From positions 4,257,001-4,321,000 of the forward strand of contig NC_009767.1 in NCBI RefSeq assembly GCF_000017805.1: a stretch of DNA of 64,000 nucleotides, in the 5' to 3' direction. The notes under the pieces were generated by a model. It worked only from the letters and a program-made list of their open reading frames with translations. It made no database searches and was not told where the DNA came from. This document shows positions 56,211 to 64,000 of the stretch, piece by piece. How positions within the stretch are numbered: the stretch's first letter is position 1; the number at the start of each line of letters is the position of its first letter. A program made the translations under genes and the position numbers. The stretch is from Roseiflexus castenholzii DSM 13941. GTDB taxonomy: Bacteria; Chloroflexota; Chloroflexia; Chloroflexales; Roseiflexaceae.

Positions 56211-56235
56211 CCCCCACACGCAGGAGAAGGGGCGA

Positions 56236-56263
56236 TTTCCGATTGTTTGGCTCGCAGAAGCAC
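56236..56263 (+). repeat. Decayed CRISPR repeat
   Basis: TTTCCGATTGTTTGG followed by CTCGCAGAAGCAC matches the main repeat with two substitutions and a two-base deletion, and lacks the ACTGAAAT end. It lies 445 bases past the last array repeat, so the array probably once extended further or was split by other insertions. The stretch from here to 56547 shows no gene. Confidence 0.75.
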
Positions 56264-56547
56264 CCGCGCGGGCGTTCACGACCACACTCAGAAGCCACGC
56301 ATGTGCAGAGATAGATCACGCGCCGGGAGCGCGAGCAGCACGCCCGCACTCGCAACCTCCTCTGCGCGAGGCTGGCGCTGAGTCTATGCATCCTTCCGTC
56401 TCAGGGCGCGGCCAGATGGTTCTATTTTCCAGGCGCCCCAGGCAACAAACTGCGGGTCTGCGCATCTCCTGTCTCAGGGCGCTGCGCCCACGCGGGTGCA
56501 GATCATGCTTGAAAAACGCCGCTCGTGAGAGGAAGAGAGAAACCGCT

Positions 56548-57741
56548 TCACACAAATCGCTCGAACACCCGATTTCCGAGCATTCGTCCGCGATCGGTTA
56601 GCCGCACGCCACGTTCAGTGCGCTCGATCAGACCCTGTTCTGCCAGATCCCCCAGTTCCGCTCCAAAGATAGCGTCCATCTCCACGCCACACCGGTCGCG
56701 GAAGTGCGCGAAGCTGACGCCCGCATTCAGGCGCAGCCCCATGAAAATGGTTTCCGCCGCCAGATCACGAGGAGTCAGGTCGATCACTTCGGCAACCGGC
56801 AGGTTGCCGGCGCGCACACGAGTAATGTAATCGTCGATGCCCGCTACATCGACATACCGATGCGGGTACAGATGACCATGCGCGCCCGCGCCTGCCGCCA
56901 GGTAATCGGCATTCAGCCAGTATGCCAGGTTGTGATGGCAGGCATGGGATGGCACAGGAGCAGCAGGGTCATCGCTGCGCGCCCAGTTACTGATTTCGTA
57001 CTGGACATACCCGGCAACGGCAAAGTGTTCGGTGGCCAGTTCGTACATAGCACCGGTCGCATCATCATCAGGAACACAAACCCGTCCGCTGCTCACCTGC
57101 GCATAGAGCGGCGTGCGTTCCTCCAGGATCAGCGAGTAGAGCGCAAAATGATCGGCGCCCCAGGACACAATCTCGCGCAACGTCTCCTCCCACTGCGCAA
57201 TCGTCTGACCCGGCAGTCCAAAGATGAAATCCAGGTTGATGCTCTTGAACCCGGCAGCGCGCGCATCGTTGAACGACGCATACGCTTCCGCAGCCGTATG
57301 AATACGCCCCAGAACCCGCAACGTTGGATCGTGGAGGCTCTGCACCCCCAGACTTATCCGGTTGACTCCCATAGCGCGCAGGGCGCGCAGATAGTCGCGC
57401 CTCAGCACCGTCCCCGGATTGCACTCGACGGTCACCTCAGCTTCGCGGAGCGGAATCACGCCATCAGCGGCGGCGAGCGTCCGCTCCATCAGCGCCTCTG
57501 GGAGCATACTCGGCGTACCGCCGCCCAAAAAAATCGTTGGACGCAGCATCGCGCGTGTCAGGTCGGCAGTTAGCGGGAGCGCCGGGGAAATGGTGCGCTG
57601 CGGATGCGCCAGTGAGCGCAACTCTGCACAGAGCGTCGCCACATACGCCTCCATACGATCCTCCATGTTGGCGTAGGTGTTGAAGTCGCAGTAGGCGCAA
57701 CGCCGATGGCAAAAGGGAATATGGATGTAGAGGTGGCGCAC
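56548..57741 (-). CDS. hemW: HemW-like radical SAM protein (coproporphyrinogen dehydrogenase family)
   Basis: The product of about 397 residues starts MRHLYIHIPFCHRRCAYCDF, whose Cys-x3-Cys-x2-Cys binds the radical-SAM 4Fe-4S cluster. GGGTPSMLPEALMERTL and INLDFIFGLPGQTIAQW follow in the TIM barrel, and the end has the winged HemN C-terminal domain (GLIERTERGVRLTDRGRML). HemW proteins insert haem into target enzymes rather than oxidising coproporphyrinogen. I take the GTG at 57739-57741 as start, because it puts the cluster motif near residue 10 as in relatives. A longer in-frame ATG exists at 57819 without a ribosome site. Confidence 0.88.
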   Translation of the reverse strand: MRHLYIHIPFCHRRCAYCDFNTYANMEDRMEAYVATLCAELRSLAHPQRTISPALPLTADLTRAMLRPTIFLGGGTPSMLPEALMERTLAAADGVIPLREAEVTVECNPGTVLRRDYLRALRAMGVNRISLGVQSLHDPTLRVLGRIHTAAEAYASFNDARAAGFKSINLDFIFGLPGQTIAQWEETLREIVSWGADHFALYSLILEERTPLYAQVSSGRVCVPDDDATGAMYELATEHFAVAGYVQYEISNWARSDDPAAPVPSHACHHNLAYWLNADYLAAGAGAHGHLYPHRYVDVAGIDDYITRVRAGNLPVAEVIDLTPRDLAAETIFMGLRLNAGVSFAHFRDRCGVEMDAIFGAELGDLAEQGLIERTERGVRLTDRGRMLGNRVFERFV

Positions 57742-58072
57742 GTCTGGTCTTCGACGCCATTCATTCGCCAGCAATATGCCTGGCCGTGCGGGTGATAAAC
57801 TGATGATCGATGGCAGCATAGGCTATCGCGTGATGATCTTCTACGAATACATAAAGTGAAGAAAATCTTTACCATCGAAGTTTTTCCGAACATTCGACGC
57901 TTTCCTCAAAAGCAGGTTTTGTCGTCTGCCTATCACGCGCGACCTTACGATCACGTGGATGTGACATCGCGCAGGCTAGAGGCTCGCGCAGCCGAGTGCT
58001 ACGATCCTGGATCGCATGAATGTGTTTCACACAGGTAATGATGGTATTGTACACTATACTTCGTGAACAACG

Positions 58073-61000
58073 GTGCGTTTTTTGCGAAAGAAACCGATAG
58101 TGTTCCATGATCGAATGACATCGCTACGCGCGACGACGCTCAAAGCCGTTGCTGCCGCCCTGACAGCACTGCTGGCATTACAGGTCCTCGCATCCGAGTT
58201 TATCATCGGGCGAAGTTTCCGTGAACTCGAAGAGCGCAGCGTTCGGAATACCATGCAGCAGACGCTCAGAACGCTGCGCAATGAGATCGATGCGCTGTAC
58301 GGCAATACCAAAGACTACGCGGCATGGGACGCGACCTATGAATTTGCCATGCAGCGCGATCTCGATTACATCGACACCCATATGACAACCGACGCGCTGA
58401 TCAACACGCGCATTTCGTATGTCGCCTTCGTTACTCCCTCCGGCGACATTGTCTATACCCGTCGGCAGAGTAGTATCGATGGGCAGACATTGCCGATCCC
58501 CGCCGATCTGACGTCGTTCGATGGCGCGAATGCTCTGTTTCTTCAGGTTGCCGCACGAAACGAAGGGATCAGCGGCGTGATTGTGGTCAATGACCAACCA
58601 ATGCTGATCGCTGCGCATCCGATCCTGACGAGCGCCGGAAGTGGACCGCCGCGCGGCGTTCTGATTATGGGACGCGACTTCGATGCAGCAGAAATAGAGC
58701 GGATGAGCAATATCATCGGCTATAGTCTGTCGCTGTTCCTGGTAAACGACGCTTCCGCCGCTCCCGACGTGACGCTCGCACGCCGGTTGATGAACGACGA
58801 CACTCCTATCGTCGTCCGCCCGCTCTCTTTCGCCGACGACCACATCGCCGGGTATGCGCAAATCGACGATCTGCGCGGCGGCAAGGGGATCGTGTTGCGA
58901 ATCGATATGCCACGTGACATTCTCCAGTATGGTCTGTCCGCCTCGCGGTACTATCTATTGATTCTGCTGCTGGTGACCGGCGCCTTTGCTGCGGTGATCC
59001 TGACGCTGATCGAGCGCCGGATTCTGGCGCGCATCATTTCGCTCAGCACGCAGGTGGCGCAAATCGGGCGTGTCGGCAACCATCAGGAGCGCGTTGCGCT
59101 GAGCGGAAACGATGAAATCTCCCAACTAGGCGATGCTATCAACCGCATGCTCAACGATCTGGCGCAGTCTGCTCAACGCCTGATCCAGAGCGAGGCGCGC
59201 TATCGGCAGCTGGTCGAAATCTCTCCCGAAGCAATCATTGTGCATGACAACGAGCAGATCATCTACATCAATCCGGCTGGGGCGCGCCTGCTCGGTTACG
59301 CCGATTCGTCACGCCTGATCGGTTCGCCCGCAGCGCCATTCCTCCCTACGGCGCTGCACAACAAAACAGACGATGGCGCCATTCGCTACGAACGTGATCT
59401 GACTCTTTCTAATGGGCAAACGGTGACATTGGACCTGATCGCTGCGCCATTCGTCGCCGACGGCGCATCGGTGTGGCAGGTCGTGGCGCACAACATCACC
59501 GAACGCAAACAGACGGAGGAGGCGCTCCGCAATGCTAGAGACTGGGCGGAAGAGGCGAGTCGCGCGAAGAGTCGCTTCCTCGCCAACATGAGCCACGAAC
59601 TCCGTACCCCGTTGACAACCATTATCGGCTATGCCGACCTGATCACCCTGGCAACGCAGCAGGGCGAGTTCAATCGCATCAGAGACGATATTACGCGCGT
59701 GCGCAATGCGGGCAAACATCTGCTGGCGATCATCAACGACCTGCTCGATCTCTCGAAGATTGAAGCCGGTCGTATGGAGATTCATATTGCGCCCTTTTCA
59801 GTGCCCGCGCTTGCCGAGGAGGTGGTGGCAAGCATGGATCTGTTGGCGCAGACCCGCCGCAATACGCTGATCCTGACCATCGATCCGACCGTTGGAGTGA
59901 TGCACTCCGACGATGTGCGCGTGCGACAGGTGCTGTACAACCTGGTGCACAACGCCTGCAAGTTCACCGAAGACGGCGTCGTAACCGTCACCATTGCACG
60001 CAGCGCCCTGGAGAGCACAGTTCATGTCAATGGTCACTCTGCCAGAATCGTCTTTACCATCAGCGATACCGGGATCGGTATGACGGATGATCAGATGGCT
60101 CGTCTGTTCCAGGAATTCACTCAGGCAGACCCAACCACAATGCGCAAATACGGCGGTACAGGACTGGGACTGGCATTGAGCCGTCACCTGGTCCGTATGC
60201 TTGGTGGTGATATAACCGTCACCAGCAAACCCGGCGTTGGAACGACGTTTGTTGTCACCCTTCCCGAAAACCCGGCGCAGGTTGCCGAGCCTGCGCCAGA
60301 ATTGAGCGAGGGTGAAGTGTTAACGGCATCAGCGCCGGACACGACACGCCACCAGGAACGCAAACGCCTGATCCTGCTGATCGACGATGATCCGTCTGTC
60401 CGCGATCTGCTGCCGCGCATGCTGGAACGTCACGATCTCCATATTGAAACCGCTGCCGATGGAGCAAGCGGGCTGGAACTGGCGCGGCTCCTCATGCCCG
60501 ACCTGATTATCCTGGACATCCTGATGCCCGCGATCGATGGCTGGACGGTGTTACGCGAACTGAAAGCGTCGAGCGAAACCGCCGCAATCCCTGTTATACT
60601 ACTTACGATAGCAGATGATACAAGGAGCGGAGCATTGTTGGGCGCCGCTGAAATACTGAGTAAGCCAACCGATCTTGATCGCCTGGAGCGCCGGATACGT
60701 CTGTTGCTCGACAAACGAGCGACCCTCACCGATACAGGTGAAAGACGGGTGTTGATCATCGAGGATGACGATGCCGTGCGCGAGTACCTGCGCCGCGCAC
60801 TGGCTCGTGAGCATTCGGACTGGACGATTCTCGAAGCGTCAGACGGACAGACTGCGCTGGAGCAGTGCAAAACCAGCATGCCGGATAGCATTGTGCTCGA
60901 TCTCATGCTCCCTGGCATGGATGGTATACAGTTTATCGAGGCGCTACGTCTGCTCCCCAATGGATGTTCGGTTCCAATGATTATCGTCACTGCAAAAGAA

Positions 61001-61126
61001 TTGACACCCGACGAGCGCGACCATCTCCACCGGTCGGCGATTCGTATCCTGCACAAGGGAACGTTTCATTGCGACGATTTTGTTCACGAAGTACGCACTG
61101 CTGTTGCTACGTATGCGCAACTGTAA
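58073..61126 (+). CDS. Hybrid sensor histidine kinase: CHASE4-like sensor, HAMP, PAS, kinase, two receivers
   Basis: The 1017-residue membrane protein has a first helix at residues 25-45 and an extracytoplasmic sensor with DYAAWDATYEFAMQ, as in CHASE4. A second helix lies near residues 290-315, followed by a HAMP linker and a PAS domain (LVEISPEAIIVHDNEQIIYI). The kinase core has FLANMSHELRTPL with phospho-acceptor His508, an ATP-binding domain (GGTGLGLALSRHLVRML), and two receiver domains with Asp815 and Asp943. The start is a GTG at 58073. The single-receiver gene follows 20 bases later and is likely its partner. The signal it senses is unknown. Confidence 0.92.
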   Translation: MRFLRKKPIVFHDRMTSLRATTLKAVAAALTALLALQVLASEFIIGRSFRELEERSVRNTMQQTLRTLRNEIDALYGNTKDYAAWDATYEFAMQRDLDYIDTHMTTDALINTRISYVAFVTPSGDIVYTRRQSSIDGQTLPIPADLTSFDGANALFLQVAARNEGISGVIVVNDQPMLIAAHPILTSAGSGPPRGVLIMGRDFDAAEIERMSNIIGYSLSLFLVNDASAAPDVTLARRLMNDDTPIVVRPLSFADDHIAGYAQIDDLRGGKGIVLRIDMPRDILQYGLSASRYYLLILLLVTGAFAAVILTLIERRILARIISLSTQVAQIGRVGNHQERVALSGNDEISQLGDAINRMLNDLAQSAQRLIQSEARYRQLVEISPEAIIVHDNEQIIYINPAGARLLGYADSSRLIGSPAAPFLPTALHNKTDDGAIRYERDLTLSNGQTVTLDLIAAPFVADGASVWQVVAHNITERKQTEEALRNARDWAEEASRAKSRFLANMSHELRTPLTTIIGYADLITLATQQGEFNRIRDDITRVRNAGKHLLAIINDLLDLSKIEAGRMEIHIAPFSVPALAEEVVASMDLLAQTRRNTLILTIDPTVGVMHSDDVRVRQVLYNLVHNACKFTEDGVVTVTIARSALESTVHVNGHSARIVFTISDTGIGMTDDQMARLFQEFTQADPTTMRKYGGTGLGLALSRHLVRMLGGDITVTSKPGVGTTFVVTLPENPAQVAEPAPELSEGEVLTASAPDTTRHQERKRLILLIDDDPSVRDLLPRMLERHDLHIETAADGASGLELARLLMPDLIILDILMPAIDGWTVLRELKASSETAAIPVILLTIADDTRSGALLGAAEILSKPTDLDRLERRIRLLLDKRATLTDTGERRVLIIEDDDAVREYLRRALAREHSDWTILEASDGQTALEQCKTSMPDSIVLDLMLPGMDGIQFIEALRLLPNGCSVPMIIVTAKELTPDERDHLHRSAIRILHKGTFHCDDFVHEVRTAVATYAQL

Positions 61127-61146
61127 CCCATGGAGGACAGCCAGCA

Positions 61147-61539
61147 ATGACTCGCATTCTGATTGTGGAAGACGACGCCGCCATCCGCGAACTGCTGGCG
61201 CGCCGATTGAATATGGCAGGATATGACACGATCTTCGCCGAAGATGGCGTCCGCGCTCTTCTGGCATCGGTCAATGAAGCGCCCGACCTGATCCTCATGG
61301 ATATGGGATTGCCAATCCTGAATGGCTGGCAGGTGACCGAGCGGATCAAAAAGCGTCCCGAGACGCGCAACATTCCGATCATCGCCCTCACCGCCTACGC
61401 GCTCAGCGATGACCGGTATCGCGCCTTGAACATCGGCTGCGACGACTTCGAAGCCAAACCAATCGACTTTGACCGTCTGATCCGAAAAATCGAGAAACTT
61501 CTGTCCACAGGCGCCCGACAGCGCGAAACCGCCGCCTGA
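61147..61539 (+). CDS. Single-domain response regulator
   Basis: The 130-residue protein is one receiver domain. MTRILIVEDDAAIRELLARR carries the acidic pocket, LILMDMGLP the phospho-acceptor Asp52, ALTAYALS the conserved Thr/Ala switch region, and FEAKPIDFDRL the Lys. With no output domain it acts by protein contact, as in CheY/DivK-like proteins. GGAGG precedes the ATG at 61147. It is placed between the hybrid kinase and the GGDEF-EAL protein and probably shares their operon. Confidence 0.92.
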   Translation: MTRILIVEDDAAIRELLARRLNMAGYDTIFAEDGVRALLASVNEAPDLILMDMGLPILNGWQVTERIKKRPETRNIPIIALTAYALSDDRYRALNIGCDDFEAKPIDFDRLIRKIEKLLSTGARQRETAA

Positions 61540-61598
61540 CCGTGCCATCGTCTCCGACACTGGACGATGATCGGCGCATTAGCTGCACTACAACGTTC

Positions 61599-64000
61599 AT
61601 GCCGTCACGCATTCTGGTCGTCGATGACCACGACTACATTCGTCATCTCCTGGTGCGCCTGCTCACGAGTCAGGGGCATCAGACAAGCGTCGCTACGGGC
61701 GGGCGAGAAGCACTAGACCTGCTCTCGCAGCAGTCATTCGATCTGGTGCTGCTCGATCTGATGATGCCCGATATGAACGGCATCGAGGTGCTGGAGCAGT
61801 TGCGCCAGCAGAACGTTATCTATCACACGCCGGTTATCGTCGTTTCTGGGGTGCACGACCTGGATATGGTTGCTCAGTGCATCGAACTCGGCGCCGACGA
61901 TTATCTGTTCAAACCGTTCAACGATGTGCTCTTGCGCGCGCGGGTGAATGCCTCGCTCGAGCGCAAGATGCTGCGTGATCACGAGCGCGCATACCTGGAG
62001 CGGCGCCTGCGCACCATCGACCACGAAACCTCCGATGAACCGGCGATTGTGACCACTCCACCAGCGACGATTGATATGGCGCTGCTGACGGCGCTCGATG
62101 CGTTGGAGCGCTCGCAACGCGAGCGCGACCGCGTGGAAGCAGAATTACGCAGGCTGAATGCCACGCTCGAAGAGCGAGTTGCCGAACGCAGCGCCGCTGC
62201 TGAGCAAAGCGCCGCAGCGCTGCGCCAGCAGATGCTGACGCAGCAATCGATCCTCGACAGCATCGGCGATGCGATTGTTGTGATTGACGGCGACGGTCGG
62301 CTGTTACACGTCAATCCGGCGGCACGCGATCTGTTCGGCGACCGCGTCGTCGATCTGACGCCCCAGGCTACGGCACGTGCGTCTGTGCTGCTGCTTGCCG
62401 ATGACACTTCCTGCCCGCCCGACACCCTGCCGCTGGCGGTTGCGCTTCGTGGCGAGGCGCTCGATGGCGCCGAGTTTCTGCTGGCGTCACCCGACTCCGC
62501 CAAACGTTGGTTGAGCGTCACTGCCCGTCCACTGCGTGACCTCGATGGAGCGATCAGTGGCGCTGTAGCGGTGTTTCGCGACGTAACCATAACGCGCCAG
62601 GCGGCTGAAGCGCTGCGCGCCAGCGAAGAACGCTATGCGCTGGCGGCTCAGGCTGCCAACGACGGTCTGTGGGATTGGGATCTTACGACGGGCAAGATTT
62701 ATTTTTCGCAACGCTGGAAAGCATCGATTGGCTTCCAGGACCACGAGATCGGCAATGATCCATCCGAATGGTTCGATCGCGTCCACCCCGATGACCGCGA
62801 GGGATTGGAGGTGCGTCTGGTTGCTCATCTCCACCGCCTGATCTCCGGGTTCGAATACGAATATCGTATGCGGCATCACGATGGCGCCTACCGCTGGATG
62901 AGTTGTCGTGGCATTGCCGTATGGAATGCCGGCGGACAGGCAGTGCGGATCGTTGGATCGCAAACCGACATCAACGCGCGCAAACTGGTAGAGCAACGTC
63001 TGCTGCACGAGGCATTGCACGACAGCCTGACCGGACTCGCCAACCGTTCGTGCTTTATGGACCGATTGGAGCACGTCGTTGCGCGCACCCGGCGCGGCGC
63101 TTCATCCCCATTTGCGGTTCTCTTTCTCGACCTTGATCGGTTCAAACTCATTAATGACAGCCTCGGTCACGTGGTTGGCGATCAATTGCTCATTGCCATT
63201 GCGCGACGCCTCGAACGCTGCCTGCGACCTGGCGACACGCTGGCGCGTCTCGGCGGTGACGAGTTCGCCGTGCTCCTCGAAGATTTGAGCGAACCACAGG
63301 CGGCGCTGACGGTGGCGGAACGCATCCTGCGCCTGCTCGAAGAACCGTTCCATCTCGCGGGACATGAGGTGTTCAGCAGCGCCAGCATCGGTATTGCGCT
63401 CAACGACAGCACGCGCTATCATTCGCCTGCCGATGTGCTGCGCGACGCAGACACGGCAATGTACCACGCCAAGATGGAAGGACGATCACGTTATGCCGTC
63501 TTTCACTCCGCAATGCACGACCGCGCCCGCCATCGCTTGCAGATTGAGACCGATCTGCGCCGCGGCGTCGAACGCAACGAGTTTTTCGTCGTCTATCAAC
63601 CGATCGTCGAACTCAACACACAGCAGACCGTCGGGTTCGAGGCATTGCTCCGCTGGCGGCATCCGCACCGCGGTATCATTAGTCCAACCGAGTTCATCGA
63701 CGTGGCTGAAGAGACCGGCTTGATCGTCCCGATTGGTCAGATGGTGCTGCGCGAAGCATGTCGCCAATTGAGCGAGTGGAGACAACGGCATCCGGCACGA
63801 ACGATCACCATGCACATCAATCTTTCACCTCGCCAGATCGCCGATCCGCACCTTGTCGATGACACCATCGCGTTGCTCAACGCATACCATCTCGATGCAG
63901 GCTCCCTTCACCTCGAAATCACCGAGACGGCGATCATCGAACACGGTGACATCGCCAGCCGGGCGCTGATGCACCTGCGCTCTCTCGGAGCGCAGATTTG
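61599..64000 (+). CDS. Receiver-PAS-PAS-GGDEF-EAL protein, cyclic-di-GMP turnover (runs off the window)
   Basis: The partial gene encodes at least 800 residues. An N-terminal receiver (RILVVDDHDYIRHLL, Asp53 in LLDLMMPDMNG) is followed by a coiled coil (DRVEAELRRLNATLEERVAE). Two PAS-like domains come next (ILDSIGDAIVVIDGDGRLLH; AANDGLWDWDLTTGKIYFSQ). The GGDEF domain has RLGGDEFAVLLEDL at residues 552-556, and the EAL domain opens with GFEALLRWRHP at 681-683. Both signature motifs are intact, so it may make or degrade cyclic-di-GMP depending on phosphorylation and PAS state. The start is the ATG at 61599. The frame is open to the last base, so the end is not seen. Confidence 0.92.
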   Translation, partial: MPSRILVVDDHDYIRHLLVRLLTSQGHQTSVATGGREALDLLSQQSFDLVLLDLMMPDMNGIEVLEQLRQQNVIYHTPVIVVSGVHDLDMVAQCIELGADDYLFKPFNDVLLRARVNASLERKMLRDHERAYLERRLRTIDHETSDEPAIVTTPPATIDMALLTALDALERSQRERDRVEAELRRLNATLEERVAERSAAAEQSAAALRQQMLTQQSILDSIGDAIVVIDGDGRLLHVNPAARDLFGDRVVDLTPQATARASVLLLADDTSCPPDTLPLAVALRGEALDGAEFLLASPDSAKRWLSVTARPLRDLDGAISGAVAVFRDVTITRQAAEALRASEERYALAAQAANDGLWDWDLTTGKIYFSQRWKASIGFQDHEIGNDPSEWFDRVHPDDREGLEVRLVAHLHRLISGFEYEYRMRHHDGAYRWMSCRGIAVWNAGGQAVRIVGSQTDINARKLVEQRLLHEALHDSLTGLANRSCFMDRLEHVVARTRRGASSPFAVLFLDLDRFKLINDSLGHVVGDQLLIAIARRLERCLRPGDTLARLGGDEFAVLLEDLSEPQAALTVAERILRLLEEPFHLAGHEVFSSASIGIALNDSTRYHSPADVLRDADTAMYHAKMEGRSRYAVFHSAMHDRARHRLQIETDLRRGVERNEFFVVYQPIVELNTQQTVGFEALLRWRHPHRGIISPTEFIDVAEETGLIVPIGQMVLREACRQLSEWRQRHPARTITMHINLSPRQIADPHLVDDTIALLNAYHLDAGSLHLEITETAIIEHGDIASRALMHLRSLGAQI

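Noticed and set aside
1..64000. Exact strain assignment
   Set aside because: Gene order recalls published Roseiflexus type III-D loci, but no marker in the window allows a strain to be named from sequence alone.

Overview
The window reads as a high-GC chromosomal segment of a filamentous Chloroflexi bacterium, most probably Roseiflexus or a close relative. That placement is inferred from gene content, codon use and dispersed repeats; there is no rRNA or other phylogenetic marker here. No tRNA, rRNA, transposase or phage structural gene was recognised.

Left part (1-13.6 kb), mostly housekeeping: an orphan solute-binding lipoprotein-type gene, a membrane protein, an FtsH-like AAA protease with a clear terminator, a sugar-nucleotide pair (epimerase/dehydratase plus nucleotidyltransferase, ATGA overlap), glyceraldehyde-3-phosphate dehydrogenase, a divergent sigma-like gene, a phasin-like gene and ferritin. 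Five copies of a ~150-bp MITE-like element with TACCAATGAC ends lie between genes (one of them in the cas region), and one copy truncates a DUF4926-type gene. A 1.27-kb block of 181-bp tandem repeats ends this part.

Centre (13.8-40 kb), two CRISPR systems. On the minus strand is a ~14-kb type III-D operon: csm6-like CARF-HEPN, HD-less cas10, a long csx10, a double Cas7-like gene, csx19, two paralogous 699-residue RAMP genes with a frameshifted small-gene region between them, and a csx1/TM1812-type CARF-HEPN gene. A CARF-LuxR-type regulator and a P-loop/double-Csx3 protein sit between the systems, so cyclic-oligoadenylate synthesis, sensing, transcriptional response and probably removal are all encoded together. 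On the plus strand is a type I-B-like operon (cas8/cst1, cas7, cas5, cas3, cas6) followed by cas1, cas2 and cas4. The III-D operon has no adaptation genes or cas6, so it presumably shares those with the I-B system.

40.3-55.8 kb is one CRISPR array; I count 214 repeats (36 bp, last one truncated). The leader is on the cas4 side, with a good promoter and an inverted repeat. The far end decays into a GC-rich patch containing three 61-bp-spaced repeats that look like a relict of a type I-E-like array.

The main discovery candidate is a set of seven short duplications outside the array. Each is a 32-39-bp direct repeat flanking 33-43 bp of unrelated DNA, with a 71-75-bp period, the same geometry as one repeat-spacer unit of the array. 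They lie in csx19, in the double-Cas7 gene, across the cas1-cas2 junction, upstream of cas1, at the start of the sigma-like gene and twice beyond the array. The insert in the double-Cas7 gene matches a spacer of the array at 30 of 36 positions and begins at the same base, as expected if Cas1-Cas2 integrated virus-derived DNA at off-target sites.

Right part (56.5-64 kb): hemW-like radical SAM gene, then a signalling cluster of a CHASE4-type hybrid histidine kinase, a single-domain response regulator, and a receiver-PAS-GGDEF-EAL protein that runs off the window.
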